A stretch of DNA of 64,000 nt, from positions 2,937,501-3,001,500 of the forward strand of contig NZ_AP024488.1 in the NCBI RefSeq assembly GCF_021654575.1, read 5' to 3'. Below the pieces are notes generated by a model. The model made no database searches. It was not told where the DNA came from and saw only the letters and a program-made list of their open reading frames with translations. The position numbers were made by a program, and so were the translations under genes. The DNA comes from Desulfoluna limicola (GTDB lineage: Bacteria; Desulfobacterota; Desulfobacteria; Desulfobacterales; Desulfolunaceae). This document shows, in pieces, positions 18,517 to 27,071 of this stretch. How positions within the stretch are numbered: the stretch's first letter is position 1; each line of letters begins with the position of its first letter.

Positions 18517-20034
18517 ATGCTTGTCCCTCAGTATCATGCCGTGCACGTCATCTCCGACATTCACCTGGGCGGAACCCCGGGATTTCAGATCTTCAACCAG
18601 CAGGAGGCCCTGGTCTGGTTCATCGACTACCTCAGAGCCCTGCCGGAAAATCAGAAAATCGCCCTGGTCCTGAACGGAGATATCGTCGATTTTCTCGCCG
18701 AACCGGCACCCGCCCACGAAAAAGAGTGCTACTTCCGCCCCCTTCATGCCATGGCTGACCTCACACGCATCATGTGCGACCCCTCCTTTGAGAAAATATG
18801 GAAGGCCCTGACACACTACCTGCAAACGTCCAACCGCTTCCTGGTGCTCGTGCTGGGCAACCACGACGTGGAGCTGGCCCTGCCTGAGGTGCGGGAATTC
18901 CTCACCGGCCAACTATGCCGGGATGACGATGCGGCGCGGGGCCGCCTGACCTTCGCCATGGACGGCACCGGCTACGCCTGCAGGGTAAAGGACAAGAACA
19001 TCCTGTGCATCCACGGCAACGAAACCGACGCCTGGAACCCCGTGGACTATCGAACCCTGGCCCGTATCAACGCTGAAAAAAAACGGCATACCCCCCTGAC
19101 CCCCTGGACTCCCAATGCCGGCACAAAAATGGTCATCGACGTGATGAACGGCATGAAGAAAAAATACCGATGGATTGACCTCCTGAAGCCCGAAACGGAA
19201 ACCGTCCCCGCCCTGCTGCTGGCCATGGACAACGATGCCGTCACCTGGTCACGGGTCAAAAAACTCTTTGGCGTCGCCACCGATTTCGTCCGCGACACAC
19301 ATCGCGGACCCGACAGCTTCCTCGGCATCGACGTGATGCTCTCCGGTGAGGAGCCTTCGGAAGACAAGGCCTTTCACACCATGATGGCGGCCAGCTACCC
19401 GAGCCTTGCCGAAGCGGCCTCCCCGCAGGAGACCCAGATGGACAGCCTCCTCGCCGAAATGGATGCCCACGTTGCCGAAGGATCCTCTCCGGCCACCTTT
19501 GCCGACGACACCGGCCAGCCCGAGTTCCTCGGCATCTGGGGCGCTGTCTGGGACAAAATCAGGCGACGATCCCCGGAAGAGAACATGCGCGAAGCCCTTC
19601 AGGCGTGGCTCGATGGCGACAAAGCCTTTGACCCCACCGAGCAGGACAACACCTGCAAAAGCGTTCGGGAGCTCGTGGGCCCCGAGGTGGATGTGGTGAT
19701 CGCAGGCCACACCCACCTCCAGAAAGCCATTCAGGGAAGCAAAGGCTCGGCAGCCTACTTCAACTCCGGTTCCTGGATCCGCCTCATGCAGCTCACCCCC
19801 GAACTCCTCCAGAAAGAGGCGTTTAAAAAAGTATGGGCCGTTCTCGAAAAAGGGGACATGGAAAGCCTCGACAACGCCACCGTAAAGGGACAGCCCCTCA
19901 TCCGGCACATCCGCTCCGTGGTCTCCATCCAAAAAGAGCCCGACGGCAATGTCCTGGGCACCCTTGCCACCGTGGAAGAGAGCGGCAGCAACTACAACCT
20001 GACGCCGGTGCAACAAGGGCAATTTACGTGTTAA
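18517..20034 (+). CDS. Calcineurin-like metallophosphoesterase with large insert
   Basis: A 505-residue soluble protein with the full metallophosphoesterase motif set: DIH (residues 14-16), GD in NGDIVDF (about 53), GNHD (about 114-117), a His in IHGNE (about 165) and GHTHL (about 397-401). These should bind two metal ions and hydrolyse a phosphoester. The stretch between the fourth and fifth motifs is about 230 residues, far longer than in simple family members, and is largely helical and acidic. I prefer the ATG at 18517 because GAGG lies about seven bases upstream; an ATG at 18505 has no ribosome site. No signal peptide. It precedes the CHAT protease gene in the same direction, with repeats between them. 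Substrate (nucleotide, nucleic acid, protein or lipid) is not readable from the sequence. Confidence 0.88.
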   Translation: MLVPQYHAVHVISDIHLGGTPGFQIFNQQEALVWFIDYLRALPENQKIALVLNGDIVDFLAEPAPAHEKECYFRPLHAMADLTRIMCDPSFEKIWKALTHYLQTSNRFLVLVLGNHDVELALPEVREFLTGQLCRDDDAARGRLTFAMDGTGYACRVKDKNILCIHGNETDAWNPVDYRTLARINAEKKRHTPLTPWTPNAGTKMVIDVMNGMKKKYRWIDLLKPETETVPALLLAMDNDAVTWSRVKKLFGVATDFVRDTHRGPDSFLGIDVMLSGEEPSEDKAFHTMMAASYPSLAEAASPQETQMDSLLAEMDAHVAEGSSPATFADDTGQPEFLGIWGAVWDKIRRRSPEENMREALQAWLDGDKAFDPTEQDNTCKSVRELVGPEVDVVIAGHTHLQKAIQGSKGSAAYFNSGSWIRLMQLTPELLQKEAFKKVWAVLEKGDMESLDNATVKGQPLIRHIRSVVSIQKEPDGNVLGTLATVEESGSNYNLTPVQQGQFTC

Positions 20035-20038
20035 AAAG

Positions 20039-20145
20039 CAGCCTCCGGCGGCGAGGTGTGCCACCTCGAAAGCGAGATTCGAATGCTCCTTGCCCCTCGT
20101 TCCTCGGGGACGTCACATTCACTGATGGGCTTCGATACCGGTTGA
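20039..20145 (-). repeat. E-family repeat, partial copy
   Basis: Starts GCCTCCGGCGGC a few bases after the phosphoesterase stop, continues with a GAGGTG-tgc-CACCTC hairpin, an ATTCGAATGC stretch and the CCCCTCGTTCCTCGGGG palindrome. Minus orientation relative to the copy at 51441-51631. Confidence 0.75.
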
Positions 20146-20280
20146 CATGCGTATTGACGGTTAAATATTACCGAAATAACTGCGGTAGCCAGGTTCAAGA
20201 TGCCTCAGGCAGCACTGCCGGTAGCCAAACCTTCGAAAAGTTGAGCAATGACGTCTTAACTGAATTTTGTAGATAGCTGC

Positions 20281-20373
20281 GCGACTCAACTCACCCCGAG
20301 GAACGAGGGGTGAGTTGAGTCGCAACCTGGGGTCCAGGGGATCATCCCCTGGCCGCCGGGGGCACGCTTTTGC
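20281..20373 (+). repeat. 17-bp perfect hairpin before the CHAT gene (E-family derived)
   Basis: Arms 20281-20297 and 20307-20323 are a perfect 17-bp inverted repeat around a GAGGAACGA loop, an extended version of the CCCCGAGGAACGAGGGG core of the E repeats. CCAGGGG/CCCCTGG follows (20334-20352). No T tract follows. It ends about 25 bases before the CHAT gene start and may shape read-through from the upstream gene. Confidence 0.7.
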
Positions 20374-20398
20374 CTTTCTCACCCCACAGGAGACAACC

Positions 20399-22381
20399 AT
20401 GCGAAAAATTCGATCGGTGAAATTGGAGTTGTTGCGGCATGGTCCGCCCCACAACCAACTGCTGTCGCCGTTGACGCGGTACATGGGGCTCTGCGGGCGA
20501 CATGAACCCACCACCGTGACGCTGCCATACGAGCAGCAGAATTTTCTCACGCTGCTCATGGCGTTGCGGTATGTGGAAAAGGATACGGAGACAAGGCGGG
20601 CCCAGATTCAGGAGTTGTCCTCGGCCATGGGCAAGATCATGGAGAAGGTGCCGGGACTCATCGCGGATCTGTCACTGGACGGCGAGGAGCGATTCGTTCA
20701 GCTGCGGCTGGTCTTCTCCGCCTCGGAGCTGGCCCTGCTTCCCTTTGAGATGGCCGATGCGGCCATGGGATTTCCCGGTGAGGGGTCGCCGTTGTCCCTT
20801 CAGCAGGATGTGCCGGTGGTGACCACCCGGGAGATCCGTGGGGCGTGCGGGCAATCTCTTTCCTGGGCGGTTCGCCCCCGAATTCTCTTTGCTGCGGCCG
20901 CCCCTCCAGGGGTGGGGAGCATCCCCTTCAAGGCCCATCTTCTCGCCCTCCGAGAGGCCGTCGGCCCTTGGCTTCCGCAACCTTCCGCGAACACCCCACC
21001 CACGGAGCGTCTTTCCCCCTTCCTCACCGTGCTCCCTTCCGCCACCCTGGAACAGATCCAGGCAGCCTGTGCCGAAGGGTCCTACACCCATGTGCACATC
21101 CTCGCCCACGGATTGCGCCATCCGGGTGCATCCGAAGCGCGCTACGGCCTGGCCCTGTGTGATGAAACAAATCCCAGTGGAATGGATGTGGTGGATGGGG
21201 AAAGGCTTACGGCAGCCCTTCGCATCAAGACCCGGGGAGAAGGCTTTTCATCGCCCCGGGTGGTGACCGTTGCAAGCTGTGACGGCGGGCAGCAGGGATC
21301 GGTGGTGCTTCCGGGCTCCAGCCTCATCCATGCCGTTCACAACGCAGGGGTCCCGCTTGTCATCGGCTCCCAGTACCCCTTAACCAAGCCCGGCTCCGTC
21401 ACCATGGTCCAGACCCTATACTCGGGACTTCTCTGGGGCGAGGATCCGAGAATCTGCCTTTACGAGCTTCGCCAGAAACTCAGGCGCCAGGATCGCACCA
21501 CCCACGACTGGGGAAGCCTCATTGCGTACGCGTCCCTGCCCGACGACTTCGAAACCCAGCTCAGGGAACTCAAAACCGGACAAGCCCACCGGGCCCTTGC
21601 CGCCTCACTGAACCGCGCCCACAACCTCACGGAAAAACGGATCAAGGAATCGGACCACGATTTCGATCACGTCATCACCGACATCGATCATGCCATCGAC
21701 GGCATGCCCGACGCCGAGTCGAATCTGGATGATCCCTTTTTCGCAGCCCAGGAAAAACGCATCGCAAAACTCTGCATCCTGGGCTCGGCAGAAAAACGGA
21801 AAGCCCAGGCCCTCTACCTGCAACAGATAGAGAAGAAAACAAAATCGAAGGCCAAAGGCTCTCGACTGCCCGGCGCCACCATCCAAGCCCTGGAGCGCTC
21901 ATGTGCTTTCTACAAACGGGCCTGCGCCATCAACGCCCACGCCCACTGGCCCGGGACCCAGATGCTGTGTCTCTCCATGTTCCTGCAATTTCACAAAACA
22001 GGGCGAATCGCCCTTGATACAACGGCATGGGCCTTTCTGGAGACCGCAGCGAGAAACGACCTTCACCACCCCAACCCCTCCCAGGCTCTCTGGGCTTGCG
22101 CCAACCTGGCCGAACTCCACTTCCTCGCCTTCGTGGCCGGCATCACCCTGCCCGATACCACCCCCCCCGAACCGGAACACCTCATCACCCAACTCATGGA
22201 AGCGGCCCCGTTCAAAGCGATCCAGGTCATCGCCTCACGCTGGCAATTTCACCGCTACACCCACATGCTCCGGTTCAACAACACTTCGGCGGCCTGTGCC
22301 GAGAGACTCACCACCCTGCTCGCGGGAGAAAAGCCCATCGACCAGGCAGATACCGAGGAACCCATGACGCAATCGCAGTGA
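20399..22381 (+). CDS. CHAT-domain (caspase-like) protease
   Basis: A 660-residue soluble protein. Residues about 160-400 match the CHAT clan of caspase-like cysteine peptidases: catalytic His H237 in THVHILAHG and catalytic Cys C294 in VVTVASCDGG, followed by a V-P-L-V-I-G-S-Q strand (about 320) seen in this family. The N-terminal 150 residues (including a ELALLPFEMAD segment) are typical of proteins in which CHAT follows a beta-rich region. The C-terminal 260 residues are helical and charged, perhaps divergent TPR-like repeats. The ATG at 20399 has AGGAGA six bases upstream. The upstream neighbour is the metallophosphoesterase, 364 bases away. CHAT peptidases are commonly effectors in predicted conflict or cell-death systems; that role here is inference. 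Confidence 0.88.
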   Translation: MRKIRSVKLELLRHGPPHNQLLSPLTRYMGLCGRHEPTTVTLPYEQQNFLTLLMALRYVEKDTETRRAQIQELSSAMGKIMEKVPGLIADLSLDGEERFVQLRLVFSASELALLPFEMADAAMGFPGEGSPLSLQQDVPVVTTREIRGACGQSLSWAVRPRILFAAAAPPGVGSIPFKAHLLALREAVGPWLPQPSANTPPTERLSPFLTVLPSATLEQIQAACAEGSYTHVHILAHGLRHPGASEARYGLALCDETNPSGMDVVDGERLTAALRIKTRGEGFSSPRVVTVASCDGGQQGSVVLPGSSLIHAVHNAGVPLVIGSQYPLTKPGSVTMVQTLYSGLLWGEDPRICLYELRQKLRRQDRTTHDWGSLIAYASLPDDFETQLRELKTGQAHRALAASLNRAHNLTEKRIKESDHDFDHVITDIDHAIDGMPDAESNLDDPFFAAQEKRIAKLCILGSAEKRKAQALYLQQIEKKTKSKAKGSRLPGATIQALERSCAFYKRACAINAHAHWPGTQMLCLSMFLQFHKTGRIALDTTAWAFLETAARNDLHHPNPSQALWACANLAELHFLAFVAGITLPDTTPPEPEHLITQLMEAAPFKAIQVIASRWQFHRYTHMLRFNNTSAACAERLTTLLAGEKPIDQADTEEPMTQSQ

Positions 22382-22383
22382 GT

Positions 22384-22495
22384 TTGACAAACAGGGCTTG
22401 AAACGTGTCCATGAACGGATCTCACGTTAAAGGCGGATATGATTTGTCCCGAGGAGCCAGGGGCAAAGCGCAGTTGCACTGCGCTTTCATGGTGG
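22384..22495 (+). repeat. E-family repeat, partial copy
   Basis: TTGACAAACAG and GAAACGTGTCCATG match the middle of the copy at 34526-34687. It then continues with GGCGGATATGATTTGTCCCG and GGGGCAAAGCGCA, the right-hand part of the family consensus. It starts right after the CHAT gene stop. Confidence 0.65.
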
Positions 22496-22535
22496 TCGGT
22501 TTCAAAGGCAAACCGACAACAAAAAGGACAAAGCA

Positions 22536-22564
22536 TTGAAAAGAAATTTCATTGTCGTCATAAT
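22536..22564 (+). promoter_or_regulatory. Candidate sigma-70 promoter of nhaA
   Basis: TTGAAA (22536-22541), 17-nt spacer, CATAAT (22559-22564). Predicted start of transcription near 22571 gives a leader of about 200 nt before the nhaA start codon. Confidence 0.5.
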
Positions 22565-22586
22565 ACCCCAAGCCTATTCGCGAAAT

Positions 22587-22705
22587 TTACCCATGACATA
22601 CACCGTGCTGAAGTATCCACTTCGTGGGAATGTAAACGCGAATTCCCAAGGGTAATTCCTGTCGTATCGTATTTGCCTTATGGGGTGTTCAGGAAACCAT
22701 CCCCA
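22587..22705 (+). ncRNA. Structured nhaA 5' leader, candidate riboswitch
   Basis: TTACCC (22587-22592) pairs with GGGTAA (22650-22655). Inside lie two hairpins, GAAGT-atcc-ACTTC (22610-22623) and GGGAAT/ATTCCC (22626-22647), giving a three-way junction. A third hairpin GGGG/CCCC (22682-22704) follows, about 65 bases before the start codon. Cation-responsive riboswitch motifs upstream of nhaA genes are established in other bacteria; I cannot confirm that this one belongs to a known class. Function is inference. Confidence 0.35.
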
Positions 22706-22770
22706 GTCCACCGGTTGCCTTGCTTTTTGAACACATTAGTCCCAAATCCCAAGCTAACGTGGAGGAATTC

Positions 22771-23967
22771 ATGACTCACCCACAAGAATCATTCCTTGCG
22801 AGATTTTTCAAACTGGAATCTGCCGGCGGTATTGTTCTCATGATTGCCGCCGTCCTTGCCGTTATCCTGGCAAACTCACCCCTGCAGTCGTATTACGCCC
22901 TTCTCATTGAGACCCCGGTGGACATTCGAATCGGGGCTCTGCACATCGCAAAACCCCTTCTGCTCTGGATAAACGACGGGCTCATGGCGGTCTTCTTTTT
23001 TCTGGTCGGGCTGGAATTAAAACGGGAGCTTATCGAGGGGGAGCTGTCAGACAAGCGAAACATTATCCTGCCCGGCATCGGAGCCATTGGCGGCATGGCG
23101 ATGCCCGCCCTGATTTACGTTCATTTTAACCTGGGTGATGCCACGGCCATGAAGGGGTGGGCCATTCCGGCTGCAACGGACATTGCTTTTGCCTTGGGAA
23201 TACTGGCCTTGCTGGGTTCACGGGTTCCCATCACCATCAAGATATTCTTGACCTCTCTGGCGATTTTCGATGACATCGGGGCCATACTGATCATCGCCGT
23301 TTTTTATACAGCAAACATTTCCCTGGCTTCCCTTGGCGTCGTCGCATGCTGCATTCCTGTTCTTTTTTTCTTAAACTGGCGCGGGGTCGAATCGAAAAGC
23401 CTGTATGTGATGGTCGGGGTTGTCATGTGGGTGGCCATGTTGAAATCCGGGGTCCATGCCACATTGGCGGGAGTGCTTCTGGCGATGTTTATCCCCATGA
23501 GGTCAAAGGCGGATAGCAATGTCTCTCCCCTGAAGAGCATGGAGCATGACCTGCACGTTGCCGTCGCCTTTGCCGTTTTGCCCATTTTTGCCTTCGCCAA
23601 TGCCGGCATCAGCTTTGCCGGCGTCGGCGTTGATCAAATCTTTCACAGTGTCCCGTTGGGCATTGCCCTCGGGTTGTTTTTCGGCAAGCAGATGGGGGTT
23701 TTCGGGCTGTGCGGGCTCGCCATCAAGCTCAAATTGACCAGCCTGCCCAAGGGGATGTCCTGGGGCTCTTTGTATGGCGCCGCGGCTCTGTGCGGTGTAG
23801 GCTTTACCATGAGCCTTTTTATTGGATCCCTTGCCTTTGAAGAGACCAACGTCAACCTGCTTTTTGATGAACGCCTCGGCATCATCCTGGGGTCACTGGC
23901 CTCGGGGTTTGTCGGTTATTTTGTGTTGAGAGCCAGCTTGCGTTCGCCCAACAGCGACAAGGGTTAA
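22771..23967 (+). CDS. nhaA: Na+/H+ antiporter NhaA
   Basis: A 398-residue inner-membrane antiporter with about 12 hydrophobic segments and the usual family length. The transport-site residues are present: D137 in PAATDIAFALG and D167/D168 in AIFDDIGAILI, corresponding to D133, D163 and D164 of the E. coli protein. It exchanges protons for sodium (or lithium) to hold internal pH and Na+ homeostasis, consistent with a marine or saline habitat. The ATG at 22771 has GGAGG six bases upstream. A promoter-like pair at 22536-22564 and a structured leader precede it. It is transcribed alone. Confidence 0.97.
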   Translation: MTHPQESFLARFFKLESAGGIVLMIAAVLAVILANSPLQSYYALLIETPVDIRIGALHIAKPLLLWINDGLMAVFFFLVGLELKRELIEGELSDKRNIILPGIGAIGGMAMPALIYVHFNLGDATAMKGWAIPAATDIAFALGILALLGSRVPITIKIFLTSLAIFDDIGAILIIAVFYTANISLASLGVVACCIPVLFFLNWRGVESKSLYVMVGVVMWVAMLKSGVHATLAGVLLAMFIPMRSKADSNVSPLKSMEHDLHVAVAFAVLPIFAFANAGISFAGVGVDQIFHSVPLGIALGLFFGKQMGVFGLCGLAIKLKLTSLPKGMSWGSLYGAAALCGVGFTMSLFIGSLAFEETNVNLLFDERLGIILGSLASGFVGYFVLRASLRSPNSDKG

Positions 23968-24305
23968 GGGGATGATGTACGGGCACAGACGGTGACCGCT
24001 CCGCATACAGCCGCAACTCGTGACTCGTGGGAACCGGATCGTTGGCAGAGAGCACCCCACCCCCTGAGTCGTCAAAATAAATGATGGCGAGATAAGCATA
24101 CTGGTTGACCGAACAAGGCTGTGCGTGCCTTCTTGACCTTGTCTTCGTGAGCGCACTTTAAGGTGCCGTTTCATTTTTGTCCCTGAAATGCTGGGACATC
24201 CTTATGAAATTATACTATATGTCCTGTTGCTGTTGAAATTCGGTACAATCAGGTTGTGCTGGATTCCTTAAACGTAAAAACGCTGATATTATTCAGGATA
24301 CCTAT
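23968..24305. other. Intergenic region before rhlE
   Basis: Nothing coding is visible. Bases 24190-24300 are AT-rich and should contain the rhlE promoter, but no convincing -35/-10 pair was found. No terminator with a T tract was seen after nhaA. Confidence 0.4.
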
Positions 24306-25733
24306 ATGTCATTCGATCAACTTGGCCTTCGGGCCGAACTTCTGAAAGCTGTTGAGACCAAGGGGTACACCACCCCCACCCCCATTCAGAGCAAGGCCAT
24401 CCCCGTCATCCTCGACGGCCGGGACATCTTTGCCCGCGCCCAGACCGGAACGGGTAAAACCGATGCCTTCGGGCTCCCCCTGGTTGAAATCCTGAGCCGG
24501 GGCAAAAGCAACGGACGTCACCCCCGCGCCCTGGTCCTGACCCCCACTCGTGAGCTGGCGCTCCAGGTGGGCGAGAGCATAAAAGCCCTTGCAAGGCGAG
24601 TCTCCCTGCGGTGCACCGTGGTTCACGGCGGGGTTCGAATCCAGCCCCAGATCGATCGCCTCAAGCGTGGTGTCGATATCCTGGTGGCCACGCCGGGGCG
24701 CCTTCTGGACCTCGCCTCCCTGAGGCACCTGAACCTGCTTCAGATTGAGTTTGTGGTGTTCGACGAGGCAGACCGAATGCTGGACCTGGGCTTCAATGAG
24801 GAGATCACCGAGGTGATCAACCTCATGCCCTATGAACGACGGACAATGCTCTTTTCCGCCACTTACACCCAGGAGATCCGGGATCTTGCCGCAAAAATGC
24901 TGAGGGACCCGGAGCATATCGAGGTGACGCCCAAAAAGACGGCGGCAGAATCGGTGATTCAGAAGGTGCACCTTGTGGAAAAGACCAACAAGCGCCCGCT
25001 TCTCGTCCACCTGATCACCAGCGGGCGCTGGTCCCGGGTGCTGGTCTTTTGCCGCACAAAACACGGGGCCAACAAGCTCACTGACAAGCTGACCGATCAT
25101 GGGATCAGTGCCGCGGCCCTGCACGGCAACAAAAGCCAGTCCCTGCGGACGCGCACCCTGGAAGAGTTCAAAAGAGGGGAAATCCGCATCCTCGTGGCAA
25201 CGGACGTTGCAGCAAGGGGCCTGGACATCAGCAACCTCCCCTTCGTAGTCAACTACGACATGCCCTCCATCCCCGAGGATTACGTGCACCGCATCGGCCG
25301 TACCGGCAGGGCTGGCGTAAGCGGAATTGCCGTCTCCCTGGTCAGTGCCGAAGAGAAACGATTCCTGGATGCCATCGAGGCTCTCCTGAAGCATAAAATT
25401 CCGGTTGAAAAGGTGGACGGCTACACGCAGGGTCACGACGTACCGGATTTTGTTCTTTTCAGGCCCGGCAGCACCGGCGGCGGAAAAAAAGTCGACAAGG
25501 AACTTCAGGAGATCGTCGAACAAAGAAAAGAATCCAAACAGAAGTCAAACACCCGCAAAGGGAAATCCAAAAGCTCGGGCAAAGGCCCGAAAGCAGCGAG
25601 CAAGGCAGGAGCCAAACCGGGATCGAAACCCCGAGCAGGTAAAAAGACAGGTGATGCGGGGAAAAAGCCATCCAGACCTGCCTCTCGCTCATCGCAACCG
25701 TCCAGGCCAGGCAAGCCCAGGGGAAGAAGATAA
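24306..25733 (+). CDS. rhlE: DEAD-box RNA helicase RhlE
   Basis: A 475-residue ATP-dependent RNA helicase. Q motif near residue 28 (PTPIQ), motif I AQTGTGKT (45-52), PTRELA, DEADRMLDLGF (about 153), SAT and HRIGRTGRAG (about 329) are all present, in RhlE-type spacing. The last 90 residues are rich in Lys, Ser, Gly and Pro, a basic RNA-binding tail common in the family. The N-terminus MSFDQLGL fits the RhlE subgroup. Expected roles are ribosome assembly and RNA remodelling, often at low temperature. Monocistronic. Confidence 0.95.
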   Translation: MSFDQLGLRAELLKAVETKGYTTPTPIQSKAIPVILDGRDIFARAQTGTGKTDAFGLPLVEILSRGKSNGRHPRALVLTPTRELALQVGESIKALARRVSLRCTVVHGGVRIQPQIDRLKRGVDILVATPGRLLDLASLRHLNLLQIEFVVFDEADRMLDLGFNEEITEVINLMPYERRTMLFSATYTQEIRDLAAKMLRDPEHIEVTPKKTAAESVIQKVHLVEKTNKRPLLVHLITSGRWSRVLVFCRTKHGANKLTDKLTDHGISAAALHGNKSQSLRTRTLEEFKRGEIRILVATDVAARGLDISNLPFVVNYDMPSIPEDYVHRIGRTGRAGVSGIAVSLVSAEEKRFLDAIEALLKHKIPVEKVDGYTQGHDVPDFVLFRPGSTGGGKKVDKELQEIVEQRKESKQKSNTRKGKSKSSGKGPKAASKAGAKPGSKPRAGKKTGDAGKKPSRPASRSSQPSRPGKPRGRR

Positions 25734-25781
25734 CGTCACCCCGTCACCCCCACGCCCTAGAACCAGCCTCAGCCCAGACAG

Positions 25782-25817
25782 AAAAAGCCACTGAGAGTTA
25801 TCAACCTCTCAGTGGCT
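25782..25817 (-). terminator. Terminator downstream of AraC-type gene
   Basis: 12-bp perfect stem AGCCACTGAGAG/CTCTCAGTGGCT with an eight-base loop; on the minus strand it runs into TTTTTC. It lies about 200 bases past the regulator stop at 26018 and can also end rhlE transcription from the other side. Between it and 26018 there is only a short E-like hairpin (CCTGGGGTCAAGGGG...CCCC, 26001-26028). Confidence 0.75.
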
Positions 25818-26017
25818 TCGCCACCCATACCGCCATATGTCTTACAGTGCCACTCAGCCGTCAACATGACGATCAAGCTATTCCTGAACGCACCCATGGA
25901 TCCCGGTCACTCGGCTGTGCAAAGGATGATGTGCGATCGCAAGCGAAAGCCATGAACAACACGTCAAGTGGCCTGCCGCCACGAACAACGAGACTTTTCG
26001 ACCTGGGGTCAAGGGGC

Positions 26018-26896
26018 TCACCCCCTTTGCTGGCTTACAAACGCCACCGGGCTGTCGCCGAAATAGCGTTTAAACTCCCGGCTGAACTGTGTGGCGCTTT
26101 CGTACCCCACGGTGCTTGCCGCTTCGTTGACCCGCAGGCCTTGTTCCTGCAGCAGGTCCTTGGCCTTGTTCAGCCTGATTTTCTTGATGTACTGGATGGG
26201 AGATGAGGCCGTGACATCTTTAAAGGCACGGTGGAAGGCCGAGACGCTCATGTTGACCATGCCGGCCAGGTCTGTCACGTCCATGGGCTCCTGGTAGCTG
26301 CCGTGGATCTGTTTCAGGGCCTTGTCGATTCGGGAGACGTTGGAATTTTTCATGGCCAGGGCATACAGAGATGCCGCATTTTCCCCGCGCATGACCCTGA
26401 AGATCAATTCACGGACAAGCCCCTCACCCAACACCTCGGTTTCTATCGGTGATTGAAGGGCCGTCAGAAGCCGGTGCACAGCCTGCTTGAACGGCGGGTC
26501 TGCATGGGTCAGGAAAAGGCCCTGGGAGCTCACGGGTTGATCCCATCGGCTGAGATCGCAGTGGTCATCCATGGCCCCGATCACGTTGTTGAGAACACGC
26601 AAGTCGATATCCACAAGCAATGCCAGGAGGGGGTTCTCCTTGGAAGCGGTGGTTTCACACTCGGCAGGAAGCGGGACGGACAACACCAGGTAGTTGTCCG
26701 GGTTGTATTCATACTCCACACTGCCCAGAAACACCCGTTTGGCCCCCTGCCCCACAATGATGATCCCCTGTTCGTAGAGCAGGGGAGCACGGGGCACATA
26801 CTGGGTCGCCTTGTAGATTCTTACCCCTGGAAGGCGGGTATCCCTCAGCCCTTCGCCTTCTGCCAGCCGGTCCATCAACGTCGCCATGTCACTCAT
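26018..26896 (-). CDS. AraC-family regulator, YqhC-like
   Basis: A 292-residue activator with an AraC_N type II N-terminal domain (about 15-170) and two C-terminal helix-turn-helix motifs (about 190-290, with AASTVGYESATQFSREFKRY). The ATG at 26896 follows GGGAG; the upstream in-frame start lacks one. It is divergent from a yqhD-like gene, the same arrangement as yqhC/yqhD in enterobacteria, where the regulator senses reactive aldehydes and activates the dehydrogenase. That function is inferred from this context; ligand specificity cannot be read. Confidence 0.88.
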   Translation of the reverse strand: MSDMATLMDRLAEGEGLRDTRLPGVRIYKATQYVPRAPLLYEQGIIIVGQGAKRVFLGSVEYEYNPDNYLVLSVPLPAECETTASKENPLLALLVDIDLRVLNNVIGAMDDHCDLSRWDQPVSSQGLFLTHADPPFKQAVHRLLTALQSPIETEVLGEGLVRELIFRVMRGENAASLYALAMKNSNVSRIDKALKQIHGSYQEPMDVTDLAGMVNMSVSAFHRAFKDVTASSPIQYIKKIRLNKAKDLLQEQGLRVNEAASTVGYESATQFSREFKRYFGDSPVAFVSQQRG

Positions 26897-27071
26897 CGTC
26901 ACTCCCTGGGTATCTGTTTGTCCCACGATACCACAAAAGGCGGACCAATGAGTAGATCCTGCTTACAAAAGCAGAAACAGGCATAAAACAGGCAGGTTTG
27001 TATATTCCCAATTCCACGGGTTGATTTATATTAAGCAGCAAGACAACTAACCTGATCAAAGGAGAATATAA
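26897..27071. promoter_or_regulatory. Divergent yqhC-like/yqhD control region
   Basis: 175 bases between divergent starts. A TATATT box lies at 27027-27032 facing yqhD with no recognisable -35 box 17 bases upstream, as expected for an activator-dependent promoter. AGGAG precedes the yqhD ATG. Confidence 0.45.

Noticed and set aside
24632..24642. GGTTCGAATCC, a tRNA T-arm-like sequence
   Set aside because: It lies inside rhlE, no cloverleaf can be built around it and no CCA-proximal stem is present. No tRNA was found anywhere in the window.
24309..25523. Minus-strand open frame of 404 codons over rhlE
   Set aside because: Complete antisense shadow of a helicase with all motifs on the plus strand. 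Similar shadows at 26889-28004, 31446-32426 and 38765-39886 were dropped for the same reason.
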